Assembly: GCA_013043705.1 (NCBI GenBank)
Contig: JABDNS010000070.1
Coordinates: 1-46,241, forward strand
DNA length: 46,241 nucleotides
Reading direction: 5' to 3'
From: Pseudomonadales bacterium
GTDB taxonomy: Bacteria; Pseudomonadota; Gammaproteobacteria; Pseudomonadales; UBA7434
Shown: piece after piece, positions 1 to 10,253 of the stretch
How the letters are laid out: each line of letters opens with the position of its first letter
How positions within the stretch are numbered: position 1 is the first letter of the stretch
The notes under the pieces: model-generated
Told to the model about the DNA's origin: nothing
What the model saw: the letters and a program-made list of their open reading frames with translations, nothing else
Databases searched by the model: none
Made by a program: the position numbers and the translations under genes

Positions 1-464
1 CAGTGAGGAACCTGTGCTGCTATATCCACTGCCCTGGGCATATTCTCTAATGCATCAAGATATTCGGGAAAACTCTCCCAACCCCATTCGAGCCCCTCGT
101 CGAGTGCAGAGCCCGGGATATCTTCAACGTCCTCCATCACTTCAATGAGTTCTTTATGCGCCTTGTCGGTAGGCAAGCAGGGCGCAAAACCCACCCCGCA
201 ATTACCCATCACCAGGGTTGTAATGCCATGATTAACCGCCGGGCTACACATTGGGTCCCAGGTTGCCTGCCCATCCATATGACTGTGCGCATCAACCCAA
301 CCTGGACACACCAAAAGACCGCTGGCATCGATTTCTTTTTTCGCCGCACCATCTACTTTGCCAATTGCACTGATTGCGCCATCTTTAACTGCAAGGTCGC
401 CATCAAAAGCGGGTTTGCCGGTGCCATCGATGATTTTTCCATTGCGGATGATTAAGTCGTACAT
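1..464 (-). CDS. amidohydrolase family protein, N-acyl-D-amino-acid deacylase-like (5' part only, runs off the left edge)
   Basis: Minus-strand reading frame from ATG at 464 with no stop to the edge; begins MYDLIIRNGKIIDGTGKPAFDGDLAVKDG... and contains VCPGWVDAHSHMDGQATWDP, typical of D-aminoacylase-type amidohydrolases. Not in the ORF track because it is truncated. Confidence 0.8.
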   Translation of the reverse strand, partial: MYDLIIRNGKIIDGTGKPAFDGDLAVKDGAISAIGKVDGAAKKEIDASGLLVCPGWVDAHSHMDGQATWDPMCSPAVNHGITTLVMGNCGVGFAPCLPTDKAHKELIEVMEDVEDIPGSALDEGLEWGWESFPEYLDALENMPRAVDIAAQVPH

Positions 465-689
465 TGTTTAGGCCTCGCGTGTATTTTCTTATCGGTAATT
501 TCGAGCACATCGCCTTGATTTGCAGAATGCTTGCCCGGAGTTGAAGATGGGTGATACTGGATGATTCTAGAGCAATAGAACGAGGCAAAACAGCCCGCGA
601 AAGGACTAAATCGCAATATAAAGGCAAGGATCTGGGGATTTTTGATCGAACCAACTTCAGAACCAAGTCCAGCGCCAACAAACGGATAT

Positions 690-727
690 AAAAAAGGCCC
701 ACCCCTGCGGGGTGAGCCTTTTTTATA
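690..727 (-). terminator. Rho-independent terminator downstream of tRNA-Lys
   Basis: aaaaaaggcccacccctgcggggtgagccttttttat: GC-rich hairpin flanked by A-run and T-run, directly 3' of the minus-strand tRNA. Confidence 0.75.
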
Positions 728-803
728 TGGTGGGTCGTGCTGGATTCGAACCAGCGACCAATTGGTTAAAAGCCAACTGCTCTACCAACTGAGCTAACGA
801 CCC
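728..803 (-). tRNA. tRNA-Lys (anticodon UUU), CCA encoded
   Basis: Reverse complement GGGTCGTTAGCTCAGTTGGTAGAGCAGTTGGCTTTTAACCAATTGGTCGCTGGTTCGAATCCAGCACGACCCACCA folds as a canonical cloverleaf; anticodon loop CTTTTAA. Confidence 0.97.
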
Positions 804-938
804 GGAAACCTTGTATGAAGCCCGCAGGGGCCTGCAGAACGAAGCGCGTATGGTACCCGCCAAAACCGAAAACTCAAGTGCTTTTCACCGGCCAAAGCAC
901 CAATCCCAGGGCCCCGAATAACCAGCAGGTGGCGGCTT

Positions 939-1619
939 TCAGGCATAACGGGTGGGGTCGGCAACACCAGCATCTCCGAAGCCCTGGCGACGCAATCGAC
1001 AGCTGTCGCATCGGCCACAGGCCAGGCCGTCCGAACTGGCCTGGTAGCAGGACACCGTTTGAGCGTAATCCACCCCCAGGGCTGCACCAGCGCGAATTAT
1101 CTCTGCCTTGGACATTTTCAACAACGGCGCAACTACCGCCGGCCCGTGCCCCTCAACCCCCGCTCGCGTGGCCTTGTCTGCCATGGCCTGGAAGGCGTCG
1201 ATATATTCGGGCCGGCAATCCGGGTAGCCCGAATAATCCACAGCATTAACACCCACAAAGATAGCGCTCGCATCCAGCACCTCTGCATAGCCCAATGCGA
1301 AACTCAAAAAGATCGTATTGCGCGCTGGCACATAGGTAATAGGAATACCGCCAGTTGGCTGCTCCGGCACGTCCAGCCGGGTATCGGTTAACGCCGAGCC
1401 GCCAATACTGCCCAGATCGAAATTAATTACGCGGTGTTCATTGGCTCGCTGCTGCTGCGATATTACTACAGCCGCTGCAAGCTCGGCGGCGCTGCGCTGG
1501 CCATAATTAAAGCTCAGTGTGTAGCAGTCATATCCATCAATTTGGGCCATAGCCAGCACGGTGGAAGAATCCAGGCCCCCCGATAAAAGTACAACCGCTC
1601 GCTTATATTTTTTTGCCAT
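939..1619 (-). CDS. queC: 7-cyano-7-deazaguanine synthase QueC
   Basis: [26 protein letters not shown] (PP-loop SGGLDS) and C-terminal [24 protein letters not shown] zinc-binding cysteines; adjacent to queE. Confidence 0.97.
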   Translation of the reverse strand: MAKKYKRAVVLLSGGLDSSTVLAMAQIDGYDCYTLSFNYGQRSAAELAAAVVISQQQRANEHRVINFDLGSIGGSALTDTRLDVPEQPTGGIPITYVPARNTIFLSFALGYAEVLDASAIFVGVNAVDYSGYPDCRPEYIDAFQAMADKATRAGVEGHGPAVVAPLLKMSKAEIIRAGAALGVDYAQTVSCYQASSDGLACGRCDSCRLRRQGFGDAGVADPTRYA

Positions 1620-1647
1620 CTACTTTTTTCTCGGTAATACGCTGCGC

Positions 1648-2322
1648 TCAGTGGCCGGGCGCATCACCCCAAATTAGTTTGTGCTGCTGAATTTGCATTC
1701 GCACCGGCAGCTTGTCTTCAAGTATCCATTCGGCAAGCGTGCGCGGTAACAACGCATCCGGCCCGTCTTCTATGGCCATTACTGGCGAAAATAAAACAGC
1801 TGCAACCCGCGCTGCCAACTGGTGTTTGCGAATAAATTCACCCGCCCACTCGTAGTCCTCGCGGCTACCGATAACAATTTTTACTTCGTCGTTGTTAGCA
1901 AGCAGCTCTATGTTCTGCCAAAGATTTTTTGCTAATTCGCCGGAGGATGGCGTTTTAAAATCCACGACGCGCTTCACCCGCGAATCTACCGTAGCAATAT
2001 TGAGCGCACCGCTGGTCTCCAGCGACACCTGGTAACCGGCATTGCACAAAGCTTCTAGCAGTGCAATGCAACCGGGCTGTGCCAATGGCTCACCACCCGT
2101 GACGCAAACAAAACGTGCGTCGTGTGCCGCAACATTCGACAAAACATCGGCCAGTGCGAAAGTTGTGCCGCCACTGAACGCATAAGCCGTATCGCAATAC
2201 CTGCAGCGCAATGGGCACCCTGTAAGGCGAACAAAAACCGTTCGCTCACCAACCCAGGAAGATTCTCCTTGCAGTGAACAAAAAATTTCGGTGAGTCTTA
2301 AACTGGTGTCGCTGGCGAGCAT
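1648..2322 (-). CDS. queE: 7-carboxy-7-deazaguanine synthase QueE (radical SAM)
   Basis: EIFCSLQGESSWVGERTVFVRLTGCPLRCRYCDTAYAF: radical SAM CxxxCxxC and QueE signature. Confidence 0.97.
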   Translation of the reverse strand: MLASDTSLRLTEIFCSLQGESSWVGERTVFVRLTGCPLRCRYCDTAYAFSGGTTFALADVLSNVAAHDARFVCVTGGEPLAQPGCIALLEALCNAGYQVSLETSGALNIATVDSRVKRVVDFKTPSSGELAKNLWQNIELLANNDEVKIVIGSREDYEWAGEFIRKHQLAARVAAVLFSPVMAIEDGPDALLPRTLAEWILEDKLPVRMQIQQHKLIWGDAPGH

Positions 2323-2361
2323 GGCAGGAGCCGCAAGTAATAACCGCGCAAGGGTGCGCGT

Positions 2362-3300
2362 TTACAGGCTGTTTTTCAGGTACTCGCGGGCGGGATTAAC
2401 CGCGGTGCTGTTGGGGTGGTCATTGAGCACCGACTCGAGCATAGCGCGGGCCTGATCTACATCGCCGAGTTGGTGGTATATTTTTCCGAGCTTGAATTTT
2501 GCCTCAGCCGCTTTGCGATGCTTGCTATAGCCGGTCACCAAAGCTTCAAAAGAATCGCGAGATTTTTCCAAACTGGAATCGAGATAATACAACTCGCCCA
2601 GCCAAAAATGCGCACTCGGTACATATTCGCTAGCCGGAAAATCTTTGATAAAAGCAGACAGCCCCACCTTGGCCTTACTGAACTGGCGATCCTTGACCAT
2701 TTGATAAGCAGTGCTATAAACCTCTCGCGCGTCGTCTGCCTCACGGACCCCGGGCGCCGCCGCTGCGGGTGGAGGTGCGCTCGCGGTGCTATACACCTGC
2801 GAGGACGACAGTGTTTTTGGCGGTGCGCTGGTTACGGGCTCCCTAACTGCAGCAGCACGCTGGCGCGGCGCCACACCACCTTGCATCTGCTGCTGTAACT
2901 CGCCAATGCGACGATCGAGATTGCGATAGTCATCCATGCGCCGCTGGCTAAGCTGTTCTATTAGATAGGCCTGCTGTTCAACGAGACCGCGCAACTCACT
3001 CATTTCCACCTGTAGTGTTTGCAATTGAACATACAATTCGGCAGAGGCATTTCTTCCCGCGCGCCCCGTGGAATAGGTAGTGCCTGAGGGACCAGCTACA
3101 GAAGCGCTTGCATCGATCACGCCGCTATCATCGCCTACACTGGTAACCACAGTGGGCTGGCCCTCAACAACTTCAATCGCCGCCTGCACGCCAACACTTG
3201 CTAGCGCAAACCAACATAGTGCAATGGCAAATCGAACTAACAAAGCAAGGCGCGCAACAATATATTGCGGGTGAAAGCTTTTGCCCAATTGTGCATCCAT
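2362..3300 (-). CDS. cpoB: cell division coordinator CpoB (YbgF)
   Basis: N-terminal coiled coil and C-terminal TPR (YSTAYQMVKDRQFSKAKVGLSAFIKDFPASEYVPSAHFWLGELYY); next to pal. Start placed at the ATG at 3300 rather than the upstream TTG at 3309. Confidence 0.92.
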   Translation of the reverse strand: MDAQLGKSFHPQYIVARLALLVRFAIALCWFALASVGVQAAIEVVEGQPTVVTSVGDDSGVIDASASVAGPSGTTYSTGRAGRNASAELYVQLQTLQVEMSELRGLVEQQAYLIEQLSQRRMDDYRNLDRRIGELQQQMQGGVAPRQRAAAVREPVTSAPPKTLSSSQVYSTASAPPPAAAAPGVREADDAREVYSTAYQMVKDRQFSKAKVGLSAFIKDFPASEYVPSAHFWLGELYYLDSSLEKSRDSFEALVTGYSKHRKAAEAKFKLGKIYHQLGDVDQARAMLESVLNDHPNSTAVNPAREYLKNSL

Positions 3301-3335
3301 AGACAGCAACTCGCGCTAGATTTTGGAATTAACGA

Positions 3336-3857
3336 TTACTTCAGTTCTACACGACGATTCATCGACCATCCGCTTTCGTCGCTGCGCAAAGAAATCGGGC
3401 GCTCTTCGCCATAGCTGACCACTTCAATACGCGAGCGCGATACGCCTTGTATGGCCAGGTAATCAGCTACCGCCTTGGCACGGCGCTCACCGAGTGCAAG
3501 GTTGTATTCACGCGTGCCGCGCTCATCGGCATGACCTTCCAGCCGGATCGCTGTGCTAGTGTTACGCAGGTACGCGGCTTGCGCATCCAGTGCGGCGCGC
3601 GCACCCGTCTTTAACTGCGAAGAATCGAAGTCAAAGTAAAAAACCGTTTCCAACGATGCGGGCACTGGCTCTTCGACAACACGGGTAGGCGCACGGTCGA
3701 TAGGCGTTGCGACAACTTCAGGTTCCTGCACAACCGTGGGCTCTTCGACCGGTTCCGGCTGGGTTTGTTTGGACGCACAGGCGCTGAGCACCGCTGCCAC
3801 CGCAGTGACAAAAAGAACGCGTTTGATGGATGACCCTGCTTTGATAAAAGTTGCCAT
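3336..3857 (-). CDS. pal: peptidoglycan-associated lipoprotein Pal
   Basis: Lipobox LSAC, OmpA-like domain with VFYFDFDSSQLK and LEGHADERGTREYNLALGERRAKAV. Confidence 0.97.
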   Translation of the reverse strand: MATFIKAGSSIKRVLFVTAVAAVLSACASKQTQPEPVEEPTVVQEPEVVATPIDRAPTRVVEEPVPASLETVFYFDFDSSQLKTGARAALDAQAAYLRNTSTAIRLEGHADERGTREYNLALGERRAKAVADYLAIQGVSRSRIEVVSYGEERPISLRSDESGWSMNRRVELK

Positions 3858-4031
3858 GATAATGGTATCCTCTTTGTATAACCCCGTAGATTTTTAGACG
3901 CGCTGCAGCTCATACCGAAAATTCGAACAGCCAAACTGCACTACACGCGATGTTCACGCGTTAGTTTAAACCATTGTCTGCGTGCACAACCCATGTTCTG
4001 CGCGCCAAAAAGTCGCAAAAAATGCGGGTAT

Positions 4032-5339
4032 TTAGCGAGTTTTGGGCGACCAGGCTGGCTCTCGCACATCACTGTCTGGCGACGGCAGCCGATATTTGAA
4101 TCCTCCATCCAGCGCCACCGCCGCTAACACGCCTTTATTGCCTTGCTTGGTGGCGAACAACAACATGCTACCGTTGGGGGCAATACTGGGCGATTCATCG
4201 AGAAAGGAGCGCGTCAAAACCAGCAGCCGGCCAGTCTCGATTTCCTGCCAGGCGATGTGGTATTCGCCATTTTGCTGGTGCACCATTACCATGCTCTTGC
4301 CATCTGCCAGCATTTGCGCAGCCGCGTTATAGTTGCCCCTAAAGGTTATCCGTTTGACCTTGCCGGTCTCGATATCGACCCGGTAAATTTGTGGCTGGCC
4401 ACCACGATCCGAGGTAAAGACCAGTGCTTTACCATCCGGCGTCCAATCGGGCTCAGTATCGATCGAAAAATGGCGGGTTACGCGTTTCAGGGCCTTGCTA
4501 GCCAGGTCCATCACATACACTTCAGGGTTACCATCCTTGGATAACACCATTGCCATGCGCCTGCCATCGGGCGACCAGGCCGGCGCGCCATTCAGGCCGC
4601 GAAAAGCGGTTAGTTGTTCGCGCTCACCACTGGCCAGATTTTGCCGATATATAGCCGGCCGGCTTGACTCAAAACTCACATAGGCCAGGTGCTCGCCATC
4701 GGGTGACCAGTCGGGCGACAGAATTGGCTCTTTGCTGCGCAGAATCTCGCGCGGCCTTGCGCCATCGGCATCGGCGATGATCAGCCGATGCATGCGGTTG
4801 TTCGCCGCTCCGGTTACCGACACGTAAGCCATGCGCGTGCCGAACACACCTTCAATGCCGGTTAATTTTTCGTAAACCTGGTCGCTGGCGCCATGTGCCA
4901 CGGCACGCATCTCACGCGAAATATTTTGCACCCGCTGCGACAACACCGGACGCTGCCGGATTACGTCGAATAGTTCAATGTCCAGCACCAGCTCATCACC
5001 GGCGAGCTCGCTGCGACCAATTAACAGGTATTCCACGTTTAGTGAGCGCCAATCGCGATACACCACTTCGGTTGCGTTGCGAGGCGTACTCAGCATGGCA
5101 TCGCGTGGCAAAACCTCGAAGCGGCCACTGCGCATGAGGTCGGCTGCAACCACCGAGGCCAGGTCGAGGCCTATAGGCGCGCCGCTGTGTGCAAACGGCA
5201 CCACCGCAATGCGCGTCGGGTTGTCGACGCCTTCGGTCACTTCGATCAACAAGTTGGCGCGGGCTAGCGGTGCGGCAATCACCACCATGTAAACGCATAC
5301 CAATGAAAATAAACACTGTTTTAGAGCGCGAACCGTCAC
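4032..5339 (-). CDS. tolB: Tol-Pal system protein TolB
   Basis: Beta-propeller repeats ([50 protein letters not shown]); ATGA overlap with tolA. Confidence 0.97.
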   Translation of the reverse strand: MTVRALKQCLFSLVCVYMVVIAAPLARANLLIEVTEGVDNPTRIAVVPFAHSGAPIGLDLASVVAADLMRSGRFEVLPRDAMLSTPRNATEVVYRDWRSLNVEYLLIGRSELAGDELVLDIELFDVIRQRPVLSQRVQNISREMRAVAHGASDQVYEKLTGIEGVFGTRMAYVSVTGAANNRMHRLIIADADGARPREILRSKEPILSPDWSPDGEHLAYVSFESSRPAIYRQNLASGEREQLTAFRGLNGAPAWSPDGRRMAMVLSKDGNPEVYVMDLASKALKRVTRHFSIDTEPDWTPDGKALVFTSDRGGQPQIYRVDIETGKVKRITFRGNYNAAAQMLADGKSMVMVHQQNGEYHIAWQEIETGRLLVLTRSFLDESPSIAPNGSMLLFATKQGNKGVLAAVALDGGFKYRLPSPDSDVREPAWSPKTR

Positions 5340-6064
5340 AAGCGCAAATCCTCTGGTCGAAAAATAATATCGATGCTGCGAAAATTGCGCTCGAACAATC
5401 TGCCGGGCATGCCGCTCAGCATGTCGAAGCGCCCCACTTTTTCTACCGCGTGAACCGCCGAGCGATCCAATGCAATGTTGCCGCTGCTCTTTTTCACCGC
5501 AACGCTAACTACATCGCCGTTCGGGAGCAGCCTGATCGACAGCAGCACTTCCATATAGTTTCGCGCCGATGGCGGCCTGGACCAGCGACTGGCAATCTCT
5601 GCTCTCATTAATGCCACATACGCGGCAACTTGCTCAAATTCAGCCGCCTGCGCAAGCTCGGCCTCCTCCTGCGCAAGCAGTGCTTGCATACGCGCGCGCT
5701 CCCTTTGTTCGGCTTCGCGTTGCCGCGCCGCAGCCGCGTCACGCTGCTTTTCTTTGCTCGCGGCGCGCTTTTTCACAGCCGGTTTTTTCGCTAGCGCTTT
5801 TTTCTCGGGTACTGGTTTGTCTTTTGCAACCGGCGCCTTTTTTAGCGGCGGCTTTTTTCTTGCCGCTGTTTTCGCCTTTGGCTTCAACTCAACCAACGAG
5901 GCCTGGATGACTTTATGTGGAGACACCAGCTGGCGCTCCGGGTTTGCGTTAAATCCACCCACCATCAGAAACGCCAGCAGCAAATGCACCACGCAAGCCG
6001 CCAGCAGCGGCAGCACATAGCTATACCATTGGGTGCCCGGGTAATGTGCCGCATTCGCTATCAT
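5336..6064 (-). CDS. tolA: cell envelope integrity protein TolA
   Basis: N-terminal TM helix, Lys/Ala-rich helical linker, C-terminal TolA/TonB-like domain; between tolB and tolR. Confidence 0.94.
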   Translation of the reverse strand: MIANAAHYPGTQWYSYVLPLLAACVVHLLLAFLMVGGFNANPERQLVSPHKVIQASLVELKPKAKTAARKKPPLKKAPVAKDKPVPEKKALAKKPAVKKRAASKEKQRDAAAARQREAEQRERARMQALLAQEEAELAQAAEFEQVAAYVALMRAEIASRWSRPPSARNYMEVLLSIRLLPNGDVVSVAVKKSSGNIALDRSAVHAVEKVGRFDMLSGMPGRLFERNFRSIDIIFRPEDLRL

Positions 6065-6073
6065 GCTAATGCG

Positions 6074-6511
6074 TTACGGCGCCTCGGTAACAAGGCCAAC
6101 CGAGGCTGCGCCCGCGCCCTGTAACGCACTCATCAGGCTTACTACTTCGCCATAGGGAATTTTTTTATCGCCCCAAACCAGCACCGGGGTTTTGGGTTTT
6201 TGTTTTAAAACCTTTGTTACCTGCCGCGTGATACGATCCAACGGCACCGGGCTGTCGGGCTCGGCACCCAGATTAATGTAATAGCTACCATCGGCCTTCA
6301 GCGAAACAATCAGCGGCTCATCGCGCTCGCCATCAATGGGTGAAGCGGGCGACTGTGGCAGCTCCACTTCAACACCCTGCATAAGCAACGGCGCGGTTAC
6401 CATAAACACGATAAGCAGCACGAGGGTCACGTCGATGTAGGGTACGACATTGATTTCAGCAATCAGTTTGCGACGCCGGCCAGCGCGCCTGCCCGCATGA
6501 AAACCCGACAT
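6074..6511 (-). CDS. tolR: TolR (ExbD family)
   Basis: AEINVVPYIDVTLVLLIVFMVTAPLLMQGVEVELPQ. Confidence 0.97.
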   Translation of the reverse strand: MSGFHAGRRAGRRRKLIAEINVVPYIDVTLVLLIVFMVTAPLLMQGVEVELPQSPASPIDGERDEPLIVSLKADGSYYINLGAEPDSPVPLDRITRQVTKVLKQKPKTPVLVWGDKKIPYGEVVSLMSALQGAGAASVGLVTEAP

Positions 6512-6515
6512 AAGC

Positions 6516-7208
6516 TTAGGCGCGCCTCGCTGCGTGAATCTGGCGATGCAGGATGCTCGAAAACTCTTCGGCGAAAGTCTCGTAGCGACTCAGCAACATA
6601 TCGACGCGGGCAGAGAAACGGTTGTAAGCAATAACAGCAGGAATGGCCGCGAACAGACCCATGGCGGTTGCGATAAGCGCTTCAGAAATACCAGGCGCGA
6701 CGGAAGCCAGCGTTGCCTGTTTAACGTTGGCCAAGCCGCGAAAGGAGTTCATCACCCCCCAAACGGTGCCGAGTAAACCAATATACGGGCTGGCTGAACC
6801 AACGTTGGCAAGAAACGGCAGGTGCTTACCCAGCTCTTCTTCTTCACGCGCCAGCGCCACGCGCATGGCACGCTCGCTGCCGGCCATCAACGCATCCGAC
6901 TCGATGCCGCCCTGCTGCCGCAAGCGCGAGAACTCTTTATAACCAGCGCGAAAAATAGCTTCAACGCCGGTAACTGCGCCGCGTTCGGCGCGCTCGTTAC
7001 CTGCGCGGTACAGTTGGCTGAGGTCGACGCCGGACCAAAACTCGTCTTCGAAACGAACCAGCTCCCTGCGCGCACGACGGTATACCCCCGCGCGCTGGAA
7101 AATCATTACCCAGGAAACCAGCGAGGCGAGCAGTAGCACGCCCATAACGCATTGCACCAACAAGGTTGCTTCGAGGATGAGCTGCCAAATAGAGAGTTGT
7201 TCAGTCAC
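6516..7208 (-). CDS. tolQ: TolQ (ExbB/MotA family)
   Basis: LPFLANVGSASPYIGLLGTVWGVMNSFRGL...APGISEALIATAMGLFAAIPAVIAYNRF; GTG start. Confidence 0.97.
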   Translation of the reverse strand: MTEQLSIWQLILEATLLVQCVMGVLLLASLVSWVMIFQRAGVYRRARRELVRFEDEFWSGVDLSQLYRAGNERAERGAVTGVEAIFRAGYKEFSRLRQQGGIESDALMAGSERAMRVALAREEEELGKHLPFLANVGSASPYIGLLGTVWGVMNSFRGLANVKQATLASVAPGISEALIATAMGLFAAIPAVIAYNRFSARVDMLLSRYETFAEEFSSILHRQIHAARRA

Positions 7209-7262
7209 GAGTTAACCTTTAAAAGTAGTGATGCCCGGCCTCGTCGCGAGCTCGGAATTGCG

Positions 7263-7371
7263 GCTGTACGGGAGCTTTCGCTTTCATGACACGCTGTAAA
7301 TACATCCGTGTACGCTCGACGGCGGCGTCCATGCCGCCGTACGGTCATGAAAGCGAAAGCTCCCTTGCAGC
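7263..7371. repeat. inverted-repeat element between ybgC and tolQ
   Basis: Perfect 21-bp arms GGGAGCTTTCGCTTTCATGAC (7270-7290) and GTCATGAAAGCGAAAGCTCCC (7344-7364), extendable to 28 bp with 2 mismatches (7263-7290 / 7344-7371). Internal hairpin GGCGGC-gtccat-GCCGCC at 7321-7338. Confidence 0.85.
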
Positions 7372-7445
7372 CTGCAATGAGACCAGCCGTACGGTCATGA
7401 ATCGCAAAACCCGCACCACACTCTGCAGGGTTTGGCCTACATCGC

Positions 7446-7862
7446 TCAGTTCGAAATCGCCAGCAATTTTTCGCGCAGAGCCTTTGGCATCGCCACCGGC
7501 TTGCGCGTATCGCGGCTTACGCAGGCAACTTTGGTTTCTCCGCGGCAAAGCATTTCTGGCCCAGCACCTGCCCGCTTTATGGTTTGTTCAAAAACAACCA
7601 GGCTGCGGCCCACGCGTTTGACGTCGGCGCTTACCACAAGTTCATCATCGAGCACTGCCGATGCAACATAGTCACACTCAAGCCCAGTGACAACAAACAT
7701 TAATTGATCGGCAAACAGTGCTGCCTTACCCAGGCCGAGACCGCGCAACATATCAGTGCGCGCCCGTTCCATAAACTTCAGGTAATTAACGTAATAAACA
7801 ATGCCACCCGCGTCGGTATCTTCTATATAAACGCGCAGCTTGATGGTGAATGGAGTAGCCAA
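7446..7862 (-). CDS. ybgC: tol-pal system-associated acyl-CoA thioesterase YbgC
   Basis: RVYIEDTDAGGIVYYVNYLKFMERARTDML: hotdog thioesterase motif; TTG start; upstream of tolQ. Confidence 0.95.
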   Translation of the reverse strand: MATPFTIKLRVYIEDTDAGGIVYYVNYLKFMERARTDMLRGLGLGKAALFADQLMFVVTGLECDYVASAVLDDELVVSADVKRVGRSLVVFEQTIKRAGAGPEMLCRGETKVACVSRDTRKPVAMPKALREKLLAISN

Positions 7863-7877
7863 TGTGTTGTATTGCGC

Positions 7878-8915
7878 TTAATCGAACAATTCGCCTACAG
7901 GCACAATATTAAAATGCTCGTAGGCTCGCCTGGTTGCGACGCGTCCACGCTGCGTGCGCTGCAAAAACCCCTGCTGGATCAGGTAAGGCTCCAATACATC
8001 TTCGATAGTGCCGCGCTCTTCGCTAATGGCGGTAGCCAGGTTGTCAACGCCCACAGGGCCGCCGTCGAACTTTTCGATAATGGTTAGCAGCAAGCGACGA
8101 TCCATATGGTCGAAGCCCTGTGGATCGATATTCAGCGTATTGAGGGCTCCATCGGCAACCAAAGAAGTAACAACACCCGCGTGTTTAACCTGCGCAAAAT
8201 CGCGCACGCGGCGCAGCAGGCGGTTGGCGATGCGTGGCGTGCCGCGCGATCGACGCGCAATTTCGCCGGCGCCGGCTGTTTCAATTTCGATATCCAATAA
8301 CGACGCGGCGCGCTCGACGATACTCGCCAGGTCTTGCAACGAATAAAACTCCAGCCTTTGCACAATACCGAAGCGATCGCGCAACGGCGAGGTAAGCGAG
8401 CCGGCCCGTGTGGTAGCGCCTACCAGGGTAAAGGGCGGCAGGTCGAGTTTGATGGAACGCGCCGAAGGGCCTTCGCCAATAATGATATCGAGTTGGAAAT
8501 CTTCCATGGCCGGGTAAAGCACTTCTTCAACCACCGGTGACAAACGGTGGATCTCATCGACAAACAATACGTCACCACTTTGCAAATTGGTTAGCAAGGC
8601 GGCCAAATCACCGGGCTTTTCGAGCACCGGCCCGGAAGTGGAGTGCAGTGTGACGCCGAGCTCATTGGCAACAATATGCGCGAGCGTGGTTTTGCCAAGC
8701 CCGGGCGGGCCAAAAACCAGCAAGTGGTCCATTGCCTCATTGCGCATGCGCGCCGCTTCAATAAACACCTGCATTTGCTCGCAAACGGCGGGCTGCCCGG
8801 TGTAGTCCTGCAATGTCTTGGGGCGCAGTGCCCTGTCCTGCTCGGCTTCTATATGCCGGGTAGCACCAGTATCCGCGTCGTCGTTTGCTGAAACTAATCG
8901 ATCGGGTTCAATCAT
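7878..8915 (-). CDS. ruvB: Holliday junction branch migration helicase RuvB
   Basis: Walker [21 protein letters not shown], Walker [25 protein letters not shown]. Confidence 0.98.
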   Translation of the reverse strand: MIEPDRLVSANDDADTGATRHIEAEQDRALRPKTLQDYTGQPAVCEQMQVFIEAARMRNEAMDHLLVFGPPGLGKTTLAHIVANELGVTLHSTSGPVLEKPGDLAALLTNLQSGDVLFVDEIHRLSPVVEEVLYPAMEDFQLDIIIGEGPSARSIKLDLPPFTLVGATTRAGSLTSPLRDRFGIVQRLEFYSLQDLASIVERAASLLDIEIETAGAGEIARRSRGTPRIANRLLRRVRDFAQVKHAGVVTSLVADGALNTLNIDPQGFDHMDRRLLLTIIEKFDGGPVGVDNLATAISEERGTIEDVLEPYLIQQGFLQRTQRGRVATRRAYEHFNIVPVGELFD

Positions 8916-8988
8916 TACTGAGCCACTTAACGCGTTGGGAATTTTTCATAAGAAGTGCCGGGCTTTGCAATGCTGGTATTTTTTTCAA

Positions 8989-9612
8989 CTAGCGCTGGAT
9001 CATCGACTGCAACGCCGCACGTATGGCATCTTCGGCACTACCCATTACCGACAAGTCGAGCCGTGCAATCGCCTTGCTTGCTTCCACCGGTTTATAGCCC
9101 AGCGCCACCAGCGCGGTTTCGGCTTCGGCAACCAGCACATTGTGCCCTTGCGCCGCGCCCTTGTCATCAAGGTTTGCCGACGCATCTGTGACGCCGTCGG
9201 CAGAATACCAGTCTGCCATGCGGTCGCGCATTTCAATAACCAGTCGCTCCGCGGTTTTCTTACCCACTCCTGGCAAACCGGTAAGCGACTTGATGTCGTT
9301 TTGTTTCACGCAGTTTGCGAAACCGCTGGCGTCCATGCCCGACAATATTGCCAGCGCCAACTTGGGCCCAACGCCGTTAACTTTAATTAGCGCACGAAAC
9401 AGGCGACGCTCGGACTCGTCGACAAAACCATACAGCAGCTGGGCGTCTTCGCGCACCACGAAATGTGTAAGCAAGCGCACGCGCTGGCCCAGCGCTGGCA
9501 AGGCAACGAAGGTGGCCAGCGAAGCCTGCACTTCATAGCCCACCCCGTTCACATCCACGAGCAAATGCGGCGCAGCTTTGGAAACCAGCTCGCCGGCGAT
9601 AAAACCGATCAT
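8989..9612 (-). CDS. ruvA: Holliday junction branch migration protein RuvA
   Basis: MIGFIAGELVSKAAPHLLVDVNGVGYEV...GLPGVGKKTAERLVIEMRD; start set at the ATG at 9612, giving an ATGA overlap with ruvC. Confidence 0.97.
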   Translation of the reverse strand: MIGFIAGELVSKAAPHLLVDVNGVGYEVQASLATFVALPALGQRVRLLTHFVVREDAQLLYGFVDESERRLFRALIKVNGVGPKLALAILSGMDASGFANCVKQNDIKSLTGLPGVGKKTAERLVIEMRDRMADWYSADGVTDASANLDDKGAAQGHNVLVAEAETALVALGYKPVEASKAIARLDLSVMGSAEDAIRAALQSMIQR

Positions 9613-10118
9613 GAATTCACCTGCATTACAGGCGCGACTGCGCGCTGGAAACGCATACTGTGCGCGTGGCATAACGCAACGGCCAATGCATCGGCGGCAT
9701 CGCTGGCGGGCGTGCCATTGAGCTTTAGCAAGCGCACTACCATGCTTTGTACCTGGGCTTTATCTGCCGCGCCAGTGCCCGCCACCGATTGCTTAATTGC
9801 GCGCGGCGCATACTCGAACACCGGCAGCGCAGCGAGCGACGCGGCCAGCAGCGCCACGCCACGCGCCTGGCCCAGCTTTAATGCCGAGCTAGCGTTTTTG
9901 CCAACAAACACCTGCTCGATTGCGGTGCAGCCAGGCTGGTACTCGGCGATTAGATGTTGCAATGATTCGAACAAGTGCTGCAGGCGATCGGCCATGCTGA
10001 GTCCCGCCGAAAGATTAATGCAGCCGCTGGCGATATAGTGCGTTTGGCCCCCAGCGACGTTGAGCAATCCGTAACCGGTTACCCGGGAGCCCGGGTCGAT
10101 GCCGAGAATCGTGCTCAT
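9609..10118 (-). CDS. ruvC: crossover junction endodeoxyribonuclease RuvC
   Basis: MSTILGIDPGSRVTGYGLL...AIEQVFVGKNASSALKLGQARGV; start at the ATG at 10118. Confidence 0.97.
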   Translation of the reverse strand: MSTILGIDPGSRVTGYGLLNVAGGQTHYIASGCINLSAGLSMADRLQHLFESLQHLIAEYQPGCTAIEQVFVGKNASSALKLGQARGVALLAASLAALPVFEYAPRAIKQSVAGTGAADKAQVQSMVVRLLKLNGTPASDAADALAVALCHAHSMRFQRAVAPVMQVNS

Positions 10119-10253
10119 ATCGATAGATAGCCCGCAACGTAAGCGCACAGGCCAAGCCTGCACAATTTGCAGGCATCATATAGCAGCAAGCTTGGCAGAT
10201 GAAGCGAAGGAATTCGCCCCAGCGGCCATTTTGCATGTGACGTTAGCCAGCGG

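Noticed and set aside
403-702. 99-aa minus-strand ORF before the amidohydrolase
   Set aside because: Overlaps the amidohydrolase start on the same strand in another frame and runs into the tRNA terminator; low-quality translation.
7286-7621. 111-aa + strand ORF across the ybgC-tolQ gap
   Set aside because: Spans the inverted-repeat element and the antisense of ybgC; better explained by the repeat.
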